Positions 17,809 through 26,286 are shown, counted from the stretch's first letter. The stretch: DNA of 48,227 bases from an uncultured Peptococcaceae bacterium (GCA_902492275.1 CABUKW010000006.1:1-48227); one strand, 5' to 3'. Notes: generated by a model not told the origin, from the letters alone. A program made the numbers and translations.

Positions 17809-19869
17809 TCAATTCTTTTCCACACCGGCTTCATAAACACAATAGCTACCCCGCTTGTTCCGTTTTACAGCGCGTAAAGCAATCTCTGCACAATGGATTA
17901 ACCTTTCGTAAGAACGCCCCACCGCATCCGTACAGGCTGCTCCCATGCTAATGGAAAGCGGAAACCCTTCATATTGACAGGTCAGAGCTTTCATAATCTG
18001 TTGCAGCTTATGCTCTACTTCTGCCGAATACTCCAGGAAAAGTAAAAATTCATCGCCACCGACGCGAGCAGCAAAATCTTTGCCATCTAAACTGCTTTGT
18101 AACCGCTCTGCAGCATATTGCAAGACACGATCGCCAAAACGATGGCCAAACTTATCATTGGCCGATTTTAAAAAGTCCAAATCAAAAATGCATAAAACAA
18201 ATTGTTTTCTTCTATTTTGCAGCTGTTTCGTTACATACTGCTCCGCGCAGACAGCATTATACAAGCCTGTTAAATTATCATGGGTCGCCTGATATTCCAA
18301 ATCAAGCATCCGCTGGCGTTCCTCATGAATATCCGTCGCCTTCCCTAACGCGCCCATATAACGAGGCGGCTCCTCTGCCGACCAGTTTGCCTGACAAACC
18401 ATGCGGAACCAGCGCATTTCGCCGTGCAGCTTCAGCCGGCAATCATACTGTATAACCGGCTGTTCCCGTGTTGTGCTTTGCAGCACAGCCGTAAACTTTT
18501 TCAAATTCTCTGCACCGAAAATCTCTTGCACAGCCTTATCCCGACAAGGATCTAAAATAATTTCCGGCAAATCGAGCTGCATAGCACCCCATTCTGAGAT
18601 GGTCAGCATAGCTGGATTCACTGTATATTCAAATTGGATTTCTTTCGACATGGAGGCAAAGAAACGATATTTGCTGCGTTCATGCTCCAAAAGCCGCAAG
18701 GTGCGTTCTGAAGCGGAAAGCTCCTCATAACGCAGCATTTCTGCCGTTACCTTACGCATATCTGCCTGATGATCAACTGCATAGGAGTCGCCGCTTAACT
18801 CGATCTGAATCTGATCTGCCACCGCACACAGACATTCCATCAGCAACGGATTAAACGTACCGCATTCGCCGTTTAAAATCATATGCAGCGCCGTTTCATG
18901 AGAGAATGCTTTTTTATAAACACGTTCACTGGTCAACGCATCATACACATCGGCGAGCGCTACAATCTGCGCGGCAATCGGAATTGCTTCCCCCTGCAGC
19001 TTATCTGGATACCCCCGGCCATCATACCGCTCATGGTGCCAGCGGCAAATTTGATACGCTACCTTTACCAGCGGTTCATTCTCACGCAAAGGCAACTGTT
19101 CCAGCATGGAAGCCCCGACAGTGGAATGGGTCTTCATAATCTCAAATTCCTCATCGGTTAAACGCCCTGGTTTATTCAACACTTCGCTGGGAATGGAAAT
19201 TTTCCCGATATCATGCAACGCTGCCGCCGTGCTGATTAGCGCAATATCCTCACTGCTAAGCTGATACTGGTCTGTCATTTGCACCAATTGCCGCAGCAGC
19301 AGCTGGGTAATGCTTTGGATATGGAGTACATGCAAGCCGCTCTCTCCATTACGAAATTCTACAATATGACTGAGAATACTGATTAACAGCCGGTTGCTTT
19401 TCTCCTTCTCATAAATCTGATCGGCCACCATGCCCACCAGCTTCTTCTGCTTGGCATAAAGCATAATGGTATTTACCACACGGCGATGCACCACCAGCGC
19501 GTCAAAGGGCCGACTGATGTAATCTGTTACACCAAGCTCATAGGCTTTTTCCACATAAACTGATGTATTTTCTGAGGATATCATAATGACAGGAACATCC
19601 TCCAGCCAGCCTTGTTGATTCATAATGGTCAACACCGCAAAACCGTCCATCTGCGGCATCACAATATCCAGCAGCACCAGAGAAATTTCACTCTGCAGCC
19701 GCTGCAGCAAAGCAATGGCCTGCACGCCGTCAACCGCCTCAATCATTTCGAATTCATCGCCCAGCATATCAGCTAAAATAGAACGATTCATCTCTGAGTC
19801 ATCAACAATTAGAATTTTGGGTCTACTTCCACTCCATCGCATTCCGCCGCTTCGCGTTTCTTCTTCCAT
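17809..19869 (-). CDS. Response regulator with HD-GYP and GGDEF domains (c-di-GMP turnover)
   Basis: About 686 residues. Receiver at the N-terminus (ILIVDDSEMNRS, Asp near 68 in VLLDIVMPQMDG). HD-GYP phosphodiesterase with LHDIGKISIP near 220 and HHERYDGRGYP near 281, all signature residues present. A PAS-like segment follows. GGDEF cyclase has DNLTGLYN and an intact RVGGDEF near 603. The inhibitory RxxD I-site before GGDEF is absent (LDGKDFAA), so product inhibition is not expected. Both making and breaking c-di-GMP are possible in one chain, set by receiver phosphorylation. A GTG at 19887 is in frame, but AAGGAG is nine bases before ATG 19869. First gene of the operon. Confidence 0.94.
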   Translation of the reverse strand: MEEETRSGGMRWSGSRPKILIVDDSEMNRSILADMLGDEFEMIEAVDGVQAIALLQRLQSEISLVLLDIVMPQMDGFAVLTIMNQQGWLEDVPVIMISSENTSVYVEKAYELGVTDYISRPFDALVVHRRVVNTIMLYAKQKKLVGMVADQIYEKEKSNRLLISILSHIVEFRNGESGLHVLHIQSITQLLLRQLVQMTDQYQLSSEDIALISTAAALHDIGKISIPSEVLNKPGRLTDEEFEIMKTHSTVGASMLEQLPLRENEPLVKVAYQICRWHHERYDGRGYPDKLQGEAIPIAAQIVALADVYDALTSERVYKKAFSHETALHMILNGECGTFNPLLMECLCAVADQIQIELSGDSYAVDHQADMRKVTAEMLRYEELSASERTLRLLEHERSKYRFFASMSKEIQFEYTVNPAMLTISEWGAMQLDLPEIILDPCRDKAVQEIFGAENLKKFTAVLQSTTREQPVIQYDCRLKLHGEMRWFRMVCQANWSAEEPPRYMGALGKATDIHEERQRMLDLEYQATHDNLTGLYNAVCAEQYVTKQLQNRRKQFVLCIFDLDFLKSANDKFGHRFGDRVLQYAAERLQSSLDGKDFAARVGGDEFLLFLEYSAEVEHKLQQIMKALTCQYEGFPLSISMGAACTDAVGRSYERLIHCAEIALRAVKRNKRGSYCVYEAGVEKN

Positions 19870-19976
19870 ACATAACAACTCCTTCACAGGCCGAATCGCA
19901 AACTATAGTTCCCCTAATATAATAGTTTCATTTTATAAATAAAATGTGAATCTTCATAAATATTGTAACCCATAAT

Positions 19977-19985
19977 ATTATACCA
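19977..19985 (-). promoter_or_regulatory. Extended -10 promoter of the phosphorelay operon
   Basis: On the minus strand TGGTATAAT forms an extended -10 (TGnTATAAT). No good -35 precedes it, as is common with this type. The leader of about 100 bases holds a perfect hairpin CATTTTA-TAAA-TAAAATG (19929-19946), a possible operator or leader structure. Confidence 0.45.
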
Positions 19986-20083
19986 TTGACATCCTATAAA
20001 AGTCCATAACTTTCTCTACAGCCCCTTCTTTCGTACATTTTCTTTGGTACGATTCTTTTTTTCCTGCAAAACGTCAAAGAAAA

Positions 20084-20120
20084 ACAGGGCTGCTGCAAAT
20101 ACTTTATGCAACAGCCCTGT
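20084..20120 (-). terminator. Terminator of the TrhA gene
   Basis: ACAGGGCTGCTGCA (20084-20097) pairs with TGCAACAGCCCTGT (20107-20120) with one wobble and a 9-base loop. On the minus strand it runs straight into TTTTTC. It lies 16 bases past the stop. Confidence 0.87.
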
Positions 20121-20135
20121 AACCTTCCACTCTAT

Positions 20136-20789
20136 TTACGCCACATAAAAGAAAATCATCAAAAAATGAAACAAACTGCCCAGCAGCACAAAAATATGAA
20201 ACAGCTCATGAAACCCAAACACAGCGGAGATATTGGGCTTTTTCAGCATATAAATCACGCCGCCCACCGTATAACTCAGACCGCCGGCAGCCAGCAAACC
20301 TACCGCTGCACCGCTCATGGACTGGAAAATGGAGATATCAAATAAAATTGCCCAGCCCATAGCAATATATAAAACAGTCTGCAGCCAACGGGGCGCGGAA
20401 AACCAGCACAATTTTATCACAATGCCCAGCAAGGCGCAAACCCAGATGGCTATGGTGAAAATCCAGCTTTCCAGCCCCGACAGATATTTTAACAAAACCG
20501 GCGTATAGGTTCCCGCAATCAGCACATAAATCATGGCGTGATCCAGCTTCCGCAAAACCAACAGCTTGCGGCCAGACCCATTGAAAAAGTGATAAATCGA
20601 ACTGGCTGCATACAACGCCACCAAAGAGCAGCCAAATAAAATAACGCCTACCAAAATTTTTACCGACCAATCTGGCAGCGTCAACGTTTTTCCAATTAAC
20701 AATACCGTTGCAACGGCAGAAAAGACTGCGCCCAGCATATGGGTAAAGCTGCTGATTGGCTCTCTGGCCTTCATCCAATATTGTGACAT
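20136..20789 (-). CDS. TrhA/hemolysin III (PAQR-like) membrane protein
   Basis: 217 residues and seven predicted membrane helices. Family motifs: EPISSFTHMLGA at the N-terminus, ASSIYHFF and LDHAMIYVLIAGTYTP in the middle, and FHELFHIFVLLGSLFHF at the C-terminus, which bring together the conserved His and Asp residues of this metal-dependent hydrolase-like family. B. subtilis members affect membrane energetics and lipid state. A longer start at ATG 20804 is possible, but GGAGG is eight bases before ATG 20789. Monocistronic with its own terminator. Confidence 0.9.
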   Translation of the reverse strand: MSQYWMKAREPISSFTHMLGAVFSAVATVLLIGKTLTLPDWSVKILVGVILFGCSLVALYAASSIYHFFNGSGRKLLVLRKLDHAMIYVLIAGTYTPVLLKYLSGLESWIFTIAIWVCALLGIVIKLCWFSAPRWLQTVLYIAMGWAILFDISIFQSMSGAAVGLLAAGGLSYTVGGVIYMLKKPNISAVFGFHELFHIFVLLGSLFHFLMIFFYVA

Positions 20790-20948
20790 AAAAAACGCCT
20801 CCATACTTTGATTATATCATCTAGTTTTCAAAACCAGGTGATACAATTATATTAGCACGGTCATCATAAAAATACAATAGTTATCATTTAGATTCCCGCA
20901 AAAGAACATTTTTTATGAAAAAATTTTGTTTTTTCTTCGTCGCAAAAT

Positions 20949-22085
20949 TTATTGGATAAATTCTAAAAAGACCAAATTGCCCAAGACCCGCCCTTCTTCG
21001 GTCAGATAATAGGCATCGGCGGTTTCCTCCAGCCAGCCTTGCTCAATACAGCGCTGCAAAGCAGAAGCAAATACAGCCTCTATCGGTTTTCCAAAGCGCT
21101 GTAAAAACAACGCCTTAGACAGCCCACAATGCATCCGCAATGCCATGAACACTGTTTCTTCCATCTGCTCCAATTGGGTTAAATGCTCTGGCTCCTGCTG
21201 CGGCAGCTTACCGGCAGCAAGCTGCGTCACATAGATTTTCATATCAAAGGTATTGTTCCAGCGCAGCGGCCGCACCCAGCTGCAAGCGCCCAGCCCCACG
21301 CCCAAATAATTTTCGGTACGCCAATACACCTGATTATGGACGCTGGCAAAGCCTCGCCGGGCATAATTGGAAATCTCATACTGGAGATAGCCCTGCTCGG
21401 CCAGCATTTTTTGCGCCATGCGATACATCTGCAGTGCCAGTTCATCATCAAATTCACTGATTTTTCCCTGCTCCAGCCATACCTCCAAATCGGTGCCTGC
21501 CTCAATTTTCAGCTGATAAAGCGACAAATGCTGCGGCTCCATAGCCAACGCTTGCGTTAAAGTATGCTGCCATTGCGCTAAAGTTTGCCCAGGCAGTCCA
21601 TACATAAAATCTAAATTCACATTGGTAAAGCCTGCCTGTCTGGCCAACCGCACCGCCTCCTCAGCCTGGGCAAAACTGTGTATGCGGCCCAGCAATTGCA
21701 GCTGCTCCGCGTTGTCGCTCTGCACACCTAAGGATAACCGATTTACGCCATATTGTTTTAAAAGCTGCAGCTTTTCCGCCGATAAAGTTCCCGGATTGGC
21801 CTCCAGCGTATACTCCTGTAAAGCCGGTGTTACAAAATACTGCTGCACCGCCTGCAGTACCTGCGCCAACAACGGCTCCGGCAGGCAGGACGGTGTGCCG
21901 CCGCCGATAAAAATCGTTTTGGCCTGCACTGCATAACGCTGCGTCGTTAATGCCATCTCGGCAAGTAATGCCGACACGTATTGCTCCATTTGCTCCGGTC
22001 GGGCAAAACTAAGAAAATCACAATAATGACATTTTTTCAAACAAAACGGAATATGGATATACACTGCATTGATCGGTTCTGGCAT
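20949..22085 (-). CDS. hemW: HemW-like radical SAM heme chaperone
   Basis: 378 residues from MPEPINAVYIHIPFC. The radical SAM cluster motif is Cys15-x3-Cys19-x2-Cys22 (CLKKCHYC). Further HemW motifs: IFIGGGTPSCL, ANPGTL, RLSLGVQS, GRIHSFAQAEEAV, DFMYGLPGQT, SLYQLKIEAGT, and the C-terminal HemW domain. HemW binds heme and was long misannotated as oxygen-independent coproporphyrinogen oxidase HemN. GGAGGG lies before ATG 22085; an upstream in-frame extension would run into the DnaA-box region and is not supported. Confidence 0.93.
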   Translation of the reverse strand: MPEPINAVYIHIPFCLKKCHYCDFLSFARPEQMEQYVSALLAEMALTTQRYAVQAKTIFIGGGTPSCLPEPLLAQVLQAVQQYFVTPALQEYTLEANPGTLSAEKLQLLKQYGVNRLSLGVQSDNAEQLQLLGRIHSFAQAEEAVRLARQAGFTNVNLDFMYGLPGQTLAQWQHTLTQALAMEPQHLSLYQLKIEAGTDLEVWLEQGKISEFDDELALQMYRMAQKMLAEQGYLQYEISNYARRGFASVHNQVYWRTENYLGVGLGACSWVRPLRWNNTFDMKIYVTQLAAGKLPQQEPEHLTQLEQMEETVFMALRMHCGLSKALFLQRFGKPIEAVFASALQRCIEQGWLEETADAYYLTEEGRVLGNLVFLEFIQ

Positions 22086-22118
22086 GACAACGCCCTCCAT
22101 CGCTTTTATTTCCTCTTT

Positions 22119-22127
22119 ATTATAACA
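22119..22127 (-). promoter_or_regulatory. Extended -10 promoter of hemW
   Basis: On the minus strand TGTTATAAT fits the extended -10 consensus. It lies about 35 bases before the hemW ATG and about 30 bases from the first DnaA-like box, so DnaA binding there could affect it. No strong -35 is visible. Confidence 0.4.
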
Positions 22128-22152
22128 GCTTCCGTTGCCGAAAGCGACTGAT

Positions 22153-22337
22153 TGTGGATAACATGTTGATAAATCTATTTTTTTAATAAAAATCTGTGCA
22201 TAACTTTGTTTATATCTTTCAATATTTGTGGACAACTTTTCATTTTTCTAAGCTTTTATCCACGTTTCCGCCAAGGTAAGCTGCTTTTTATCACTCTTTA
22301 TCCACAAAAAATTTTACATGACGCTTGGTTTTCCACA
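22153..22337. other. Cluster of six DnaA-box-like sites between divergent genes
   Basis: Two perfect TTATCCACA boxes (22153-22161 minus, 22298-22306 plus) and four one-mismatch boxes: TTATGCACA (22195-22203 minus), TTGTCCACA (22227-22235 minus), TTATCCACG (22256-22264 plus) and TTTTCCACA (22329-22337 plus). The first three point one way and the last three the other. Between the first two boxes lies an AT-rich run containing AATCTATTTTTTT (22172-22184), one base from the E. coli origin 13-mer pattern. The 383-bp region has no gene. It resembles a replication origin or a DnaA-titration site; dnaA itself is not in the window. Confidence 0.75.
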
Positions 22338-22468
22338 TACAATCAAGCATTCCAACGTCCACAGATTCTTCACAGCGTTACAGCGCTTCGCCGCAAAATT
22401 ACTGCATACTTGCATTCCACCCAGCATATTTATTAGCAGAAGAATGATTTTGCAAAGGAGGACTTATC

Positions 22469-23200
22469 ATGTTTCTGCTCTTTCGCCGGCGCAGTTTTTA
22501 TACAGTTGTTGCAATCTGCACACTGATTGTAGTTGGCGGCACGCTTTTAATTCTGCATAAACAACCCGCGACCTCTCCCACCCTATCCTGGATGATGGCG
22601 GAAAAAACCTTTTTAATCGACCCCGGCCATGGCGGCACCTTTCCCGGCCGCGTCAATGAAAGCAACGTTTTAGAAAAAGACATCAACCTGGATATCGCCT
22701 TAAAGCTGGATCAGTTTTTAGAAGAAACCGGCGCTCTTGTGGTGATGACACGCCGCACCGATACCGATTTAATTCCCCAGGAAAACAAAGAAGAAAAACT
22801 CTTGCTGCAGCAGCGGGCGGATTTAGAGCAACGCATCCAGATTGGCGTTCAATCCAACGCCGACTATTTTATTTCTATTCACTGCAACAGCATTCCCAAC
22901 GAAAAATGGAGCGGCGCTCAAACCTTTTACAATCCCGACGATTCGGAAAGTCAGGCGCTGGCCCAAGCCATTCAGCAAATGCTGACAGAACAGCTGGGCG
23001 ACCATGACCGGGAAGCACTGCCGCGGGAGGACACCTATTTATTTAAAAACGCCACCATGCCTACCGTTATCGTAGAATGCGGCTTTCTCTCCAACGCCGA
23101 AGAAGCCGCTAAGCTGCAGGATCCTGCATATCAGCAGCAATTAGCATGGGCCATCTATCTGGGAATCAATCAATACTTAGCCGCGCAAAATCCGCAATAA
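22469..23200 (+). CDS. cwlD: N-acetylmuramoyl-L-alanine amidase, CwlD-like
   Basis: 243 residues with one N-terminal membrane helix (about 11-29) and an Amidase_3 domain outside the membrane. Zinc ligands and catalytic Glu are visible: His54 in DPGHGG, Glu69 in NVLEKDINL, His in SIHCNS, and Glu in VECGFLSN. It cuts the bond between N-acetylmuramic acid and L-alanine in peptidoglycan; CwlD proper makes muramic delta-lactam in spore cortex. AAAGGAGG precedes the ATG. It is transcribed away from hemW across the DnaA-box region and shares a terminator with the next gene. Assignment to CwlD rather than a general amidase is tentative. Confidence 0.88.
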   Translation: MFLLFRRRSFYTVVAICTLIVVGGTLLILHKQPATSPTLSWMMAEKTFLIDPGHGGTFPGRVNESNVLEKDINLDIALKLDQFLEETGALVVMTRRTDTDLIPQENKEEKLLLQQRADLEQRIQIGVQSNADYFISIHCNSIPNEKWSGAQTFYNPDDSESQALAQAIQQMLTEQLGDHDREALPREDTYLFKNATMPTVIVECGFLSNAEEAAKLQDPAYQQQLAWAIYLGINQYLAAQNPQ

Positions 23201-23208
23201 GCTTGTAT

Positions 23209-23257
23209 AAAATATGCCATAGCAGAACGGCCCAGCCGCCGCGCTATGGCATATTTT
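23209..23257. terminator. Shared bidirectional terminator
   Basis: AAAATATGCCATAGC (23209-23223) pairs perfectly with GCTATGGCATATTTT (23243-23257) around a 19-base GC-rich loop. It sits between two convergent stops and has T or A runs on both sides. Confidence 0.87.
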
Positions 23258-23655
23258 TATTCTCCATCTGCTGTTGTTTCTTCTGTATGCGCTGTTCCGT
23301 CAAAGAAGGGCCGCGAGGCTGTCCAGCTCCAATAATTTTTCATGACGTTCTTTTGGGTTAGCAGCAGGATTTCCTCCTTATCGTTCATCCAAAAATAACC
23401 GTCGGCTACCTGATCCACCAACCGCCACCGACTCTGACTTAAATATTCAAACAGATTCTGTTTGCTTTTCTCCGATGTTTTTGTCAGAAAAATTTCCGGA
23501 CGCTTTTGAATCACCATCCACCCCTCTGGATACCGCCGCAGCTGAGCCATAGCCTTCAGCACATCCTTTTTCTGCCAAAGCATGGTTCCGGCAACGCCAG
23601 CCACCGATAAAACCGCCGCTCCAGCGGTAAGCGTTTTCTCTTTTTTTCTATCCAT
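23257..23655 (-). CDS. Hypothetical membrane-anchored protein
   Basis: 132 residues from MDRKKEKTLTAG. One hydrophobic segment near the N-terminus (AGAAVLSVAGVAGTMLW, about residues 9-26) then a soluble part rich in Trp and Lys (YLSQSRWRLVDQVADGYFWM, NYWSW) and a Glu/Thr-rich end. I do not recognise the family. AGGAGG is eight bases before ATG 23655. The stop overlaps the arm of the shared terminator. It faces cwlD and is divergent from queF. Confidence 0.7.
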   Translation of the reverse strand: MDRKKEKTLTAGAAVLSVAGVAGTMLWQKKDVLKAMAQLRRYPEGWMVIQKRPEIFLTKTSEKSKQNLFEYLSQSRWRLVDQVADGYFWMNDKEEILLLTQKNVMKNYWSWTASRPFFDGTAHTEETTADGE

Positions 23656-23699
23656 CAAGACCGCCTCCTGTTCCAACCAAAGATTTCTCCGCAAAGTTC

Positions 23700-23728
23700 T
23701 TGCGAAAAACCAACGATTTTGCTATAGT
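23700..23728 (+). promoter_or_regulatory. Promoter of queF
   Basis: TTGCGA (23700-23705) and TATAGT (23723-23728) are 17 bases apart. The start would be near 23735, giving a leader of about 33 bases with AAAGGAG. The leader is too short for a preQ1 riboswitch. Confidence 0.65.
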
Positions 23729-23767
23729 TTGTATCAGATCCATCATAAAACAAAGGAGTGTTTTTCA

Positions 23768-24265
23768 ATGGCAGGCAGAACTGCACAAGAATTGCAGGGA
23801 ATTACCCAGCTAGGCAATCAAAAAACCAAATATCCCAACGATTATGCGCCGGAAGTATTAGAAACCTTTCCCAACAAACATCCCGACCGTGATTATTTTG
23901 TTAAATTTAACTGTCCTGAATTCACCAGCCTCTGCCCGATGACCGGACAGCCTGATTTTGCCACCATCTATATCTCCTATGTGCCTGGAGAACGAATGGT
24001 GGAAAGCAAATCGTTAAAGCTCTATCTGTTCAGCTTCCGCAACCACGGTGATTTTCACGAGGACTGTGTAAATATTATTATGAACGATTTAATCCAACTC
24101 ATGGATCCTAAATATATTGAAGTCTGGGGAAAATTTACGCCCCGCGGCGGTATTTCCATAGACCCCTACTGCAACTACGGCAAAGCAGGCACCCCATGGG
24201 CAGAAGTGGCTTTTCACCGGCTGACCAACCATGACCTGTATCCAGAAAAAGTGGATAATCGTTAA
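23768..24265 (+). CDS. queF: NADPH-dependent 7-cyano-7-deazaguanine reductase QueF
   Basis: 165 residues, the short single-domain (YkvM) form. Catalytic Cys56 in SLCPMTGQPDFA, Asp63, Glu98 in NHGDFHEDC, and the QueF motif ESKSLKLYLFSFRNHG (residues 79-94). It reduces preQ0 to preQ1 in queuosine tRNA modification. The ATG at 23768 has AAAGGAG upstream; a longer in-frame start upstream would overlap the promoter and the divergent gene. No other queuosine gene adjoins, so it is a solitary unit here. Confidence 0.96.
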   Translation: MAGRTAQELQGITQLGNQKTKYPNDYAPEVLETFPNKHPDRDYFVKFNCPEFTSLCPMTGQPDFATIYISYVPGERMVESKSLKLYLFSFRNHGDFHEDCVNIIMNDLIQLMDPKYIEVWGKFTPRGGISIDPYCNYGKAGTPWAEVAFHRLTNHDLYPEKVDNR

Positions 24266-24337
24266 ACCCAACAGCTCATAAAACGGAAATACTATTTTTG
24301 CGCTTTAGATTGCTTCATGGTCATATTTTGGGCGGTT

Positions 24338-25702
24338 TTATTCCCGTTCCGCCAGACAGTGATATTCTTTTTCTTCCCCGATGCTGCGATAAGCTGGACG
24401 GATAATTTTATCCACATTGGTCAATTCCTCTAAGCGATGCGCGCTCCATCCTACAATCCGCGCCATAGCAAAAATAGGCGTATAGAGTTCCTCTGGAATA
24501 TCGAGCAAATTATAGACAAAACCGCTATAAAAATCTACATTGGCACTGACGCCCTTGTAGATTTTTCGTTTTTCTGCAATGACCTGCGGCGCCAGTTCTT
24601 CCACCATAGCATACAGGGCATAATCGGCATGGCGGCCCTTAGCGTCGGCCAATTGCTCTACAAAGCCCTTAAAGATCTGCGCCCGCGGATCCGAAATACT
24701 ATAGACAGCATGGCCCATGCCATAAATCAAGCCCTTCTTGTCAAAAGCCTCTTTATCCACTACCTTTTCCAGATAAGCTCGCACCTGTTCCTTATCGGCA
24801 GTATCTGACACATGCTGCTTCAAATCATTCATCATTTCTACCACTTTAATATTCGCACCGCCATGCTTTGGTCCTTTTAAAGAAGACAAGGCCGCCGCAA
24901 TCACCGAATAGGAGTCCGAACCAGACGAAGTAACCACATGAGTCGTAAAAGAAGAATTGTTGCCGCCGCCGTGCTCCATATGCAGTACCAACGCAATATC
25001 CAACACATGCGCCTCTAAATCAGTATATTTTTTGTCAGGCCGCAGCATCCGCAAAATATTCTGCGCCGTTCCCAGCTTAGGGTCTGGCCGGTGAATATAT
25101 AGGCTCTCGTTGCATTCATAGTGGTTGTAGGCGTGATAGCCGTACACAGCCAGCAGCGGAAACACGCTGATCATCATCAGGCATTGGCTCATCACATTGT
25201 CAATGGCCAAATCAGAGGCATTATCATCGTAGGAAGCCAGCGTTAAAATACTGCGGGACAGCGTATTCATAATATCCTTACTGGGCGCTTTCATAATCAC
25301 ATCGCGGGTAAAATTAGTAGGCAGCGTTCGCATTTGCGCCAGCACCTTGGTAAACTGCTGCAATTCTTTTTGATTGGGCAATTGACCAAACAACAGCAAA
25401 TAGGTAACTTCCTCAAACCCAAAGCGCTGCTCCCGCATAAAGCCACGCACCAAGTCTATGATGTCATAGCCGCGATACAGCAGTTTGCCGTCGCAGGGAA
25501 CCCGGTTGCCCGTCTCGTCAAGCTGATAGGCCTGAATATGAGAAATTTTCGTCAATCCGGCCAGTACGCCGATGCCGTTTTTATCTCGCAGGCCCTTTTT
25601 TACACCGTACTCATCATATAAATTATAATCAATCTGGCAATTTTTCTGGCAAATCTCCGCTTTTCCCGCCACATAAGTTTTCAAATCGTTCTTTTTGGTC
25701 AT
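24338..25702 (-). CDS. gltA: Citrate synthase
   Basis: 454 residues of the clostridial citrate synthase type. Seen: LLYRGYDIIDLV, LEHGGGNNSSFTTHV-type active-site segment (here MEHGGGNNSSF), SSLKGPKHGGAN, MGHAVYSISDPRA with the second catalytic His, and YSGFVYNLLDIP near the end. It condenses oxaloacetate and acetyl-CoA. A Cys-containing N-terminal extension (CQKNCQIDYNLYDEYG) is present. AGGAGG is nine bases before the ATG. The promoter region is shared with a divergent MarR regulator, which suggests regulation of the gene by that protein. No aconitase or isocitrate dehydrogenase is next to it. Confidence 0.94.
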   Translation of the reverse strand: MTKKNDLKTYVAGKAEICQKNCQIDYNLYDEYGVKKGLRDKNGIGVLAGLTKISHIQAYQLDETGNRVPCDGKLLYRGYDIIDLVRGFMREQRFGFEEVTYLLLFGQLPNQKELQQFTKVLAQMRTLPTNFTRDVIMKAPSKDIMNTLSRSILTLASYDDNASDLAIDNVMSQCLMMISVFPLLAVYGYHAYNHYECNESLYIHRPDPKLGTAQNILRMLRPDKKYTDLEAHVLDIALVLHMEHGGGNNSSFTTHVVTSSGSDSYSVIAAALSSLKGPKHGGANIKVVEMMNDLKQHVSDTADKEQVRAYLEKVVDKEAFDKKGLIYGMGHAVYSISDPRAQIFKGFVEQLADAKGRHADYALYAMVEELAPQVIAEKRKIYKGVSANVDFYSGFVYNLLDIPEELYTPIFAMARIVGWSAHRLEELTNVDKIIRPAYRSIGEEKEYHCLAERE

Positions 25703-25754
25703 ACCCGATTACCTCCTGCATAAGATGTTCGCCCAGTTATTTGTCGCAATTATT

Positions 25755-25783
25755 ATTCTATATCAATTATTGATTTCTGTCAA
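25755..25783 (-). promoter_or_regulatory. Promoter of the citrate synthase gene
   Basis: On the minus strand a perfect -35 TTGACA (25783-25778) and TAGAAT (25760-25755) are 17 bases apart. The -35 overlaps the palindrome GTCAACTGTTGAC at 25779-25791, whose other half forms the -35 of the divergent marR promoter. Confidence 0.75.
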
Positions 25784-25786
25784 CTG

Positions 25787-25817
25787 TTGACTTTTGTTAG
25801 TATAAAAGCTATACTAA
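25787..25817 (+). promoter_or_regulatory. Promoter and operator of the MarR gene
   Basis: TTGACT (25787-25792) and TATACT (25810-25815) are 17 bases apart. An inverted repeat TTAGTATA-AAAGC-TATACTAA (25797-25817) covers the spacer and the -10, the usual position for an autorepressing MarR protein. A second palindrome, GTCAACTGTTGAC (25779-25791), sits on the -35 elements of both divergent promoters. Confidence 0.75.
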
Positions 25818-25845
25818 GAGCAACAAAACAGAAGAGGTGATCCAG

Positions 25846-26286
25846 TTGGATACGCATTCCGTCGATACATCCATCTCCGCCTTGCTGGAAATGATGCCGA
25901 TGTATCACAGACTTGTCCTGAACAAACTTGAAAAAAAACCGCCCCATGTCACCAAAAGCCAGTTTTTTATTCTGCTGGCGCTCATGGGAAACGACACCTT
26001 GAACATGACGCAGATTTCCGCCTATATCGCATCGTCTAAGGAGCAGGCAACACGGGCAGTTGCCCCCTTAGTAGAAGCCGGCTATGTAGACCGGTTTCAT
26101 GACGATACGAACCGCAAGCTGGTGCTGATTCGTCTGACGCCTGCCGGCAGAGCCTTTCTGCGGGAAACCCAAGAACAGCTCCATCAGGCGCTGGAAAATA
26201 AATTTGCCACACTGCCGGAGGCAGAGCAACAGGAACTGCTGCAATCCCTGCACAGCATCCTGCGTATCTTAAAGAAAATGCAATAA
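25846..26286 (+). CDS. MarR-family transcriptional regulator
   Basis: About 146 residues. Winged helix-turn-helix with TKSQFFILLALMGNDTLNMT, then the recognition helix region SSKEQATRAVAPLVEAGYVDR and the wing HDDTNRKLVLIRLTPAGRA, flanked by dimerisation helices. MarR dimers usually repress a divergent operon and their own gene until a ligand binds. Start: TTG 25846 has AGAGGTG six bases upstream; GTG 25837 is in frame but overlaps that site. The divergent target is citrate synthase, an uncommon partner for MarR. Confidence 0.9.
   Translation: MDTHSVDTSISALLEMMPMYHRLVLNKLEKKPPHVTKSQFFILLALMGNDTLNMTQISAYIASSKEQATRAVAPLVEAGYVDRFHDDTNRKLVLIRLTPAGRAFLRETQEQLHQALENKFATLPEAEQQELLQSLHSILRILKKMQ

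Noticed and set aside
23695..23767. preQ1 riboswitch before queF
   Set aside because: A short CGCAA/TTGCG stem exists, but the loop is five bases and lacks the conserved C-rich part, and a good promoter overlaps it, so it would not be in the RNA.
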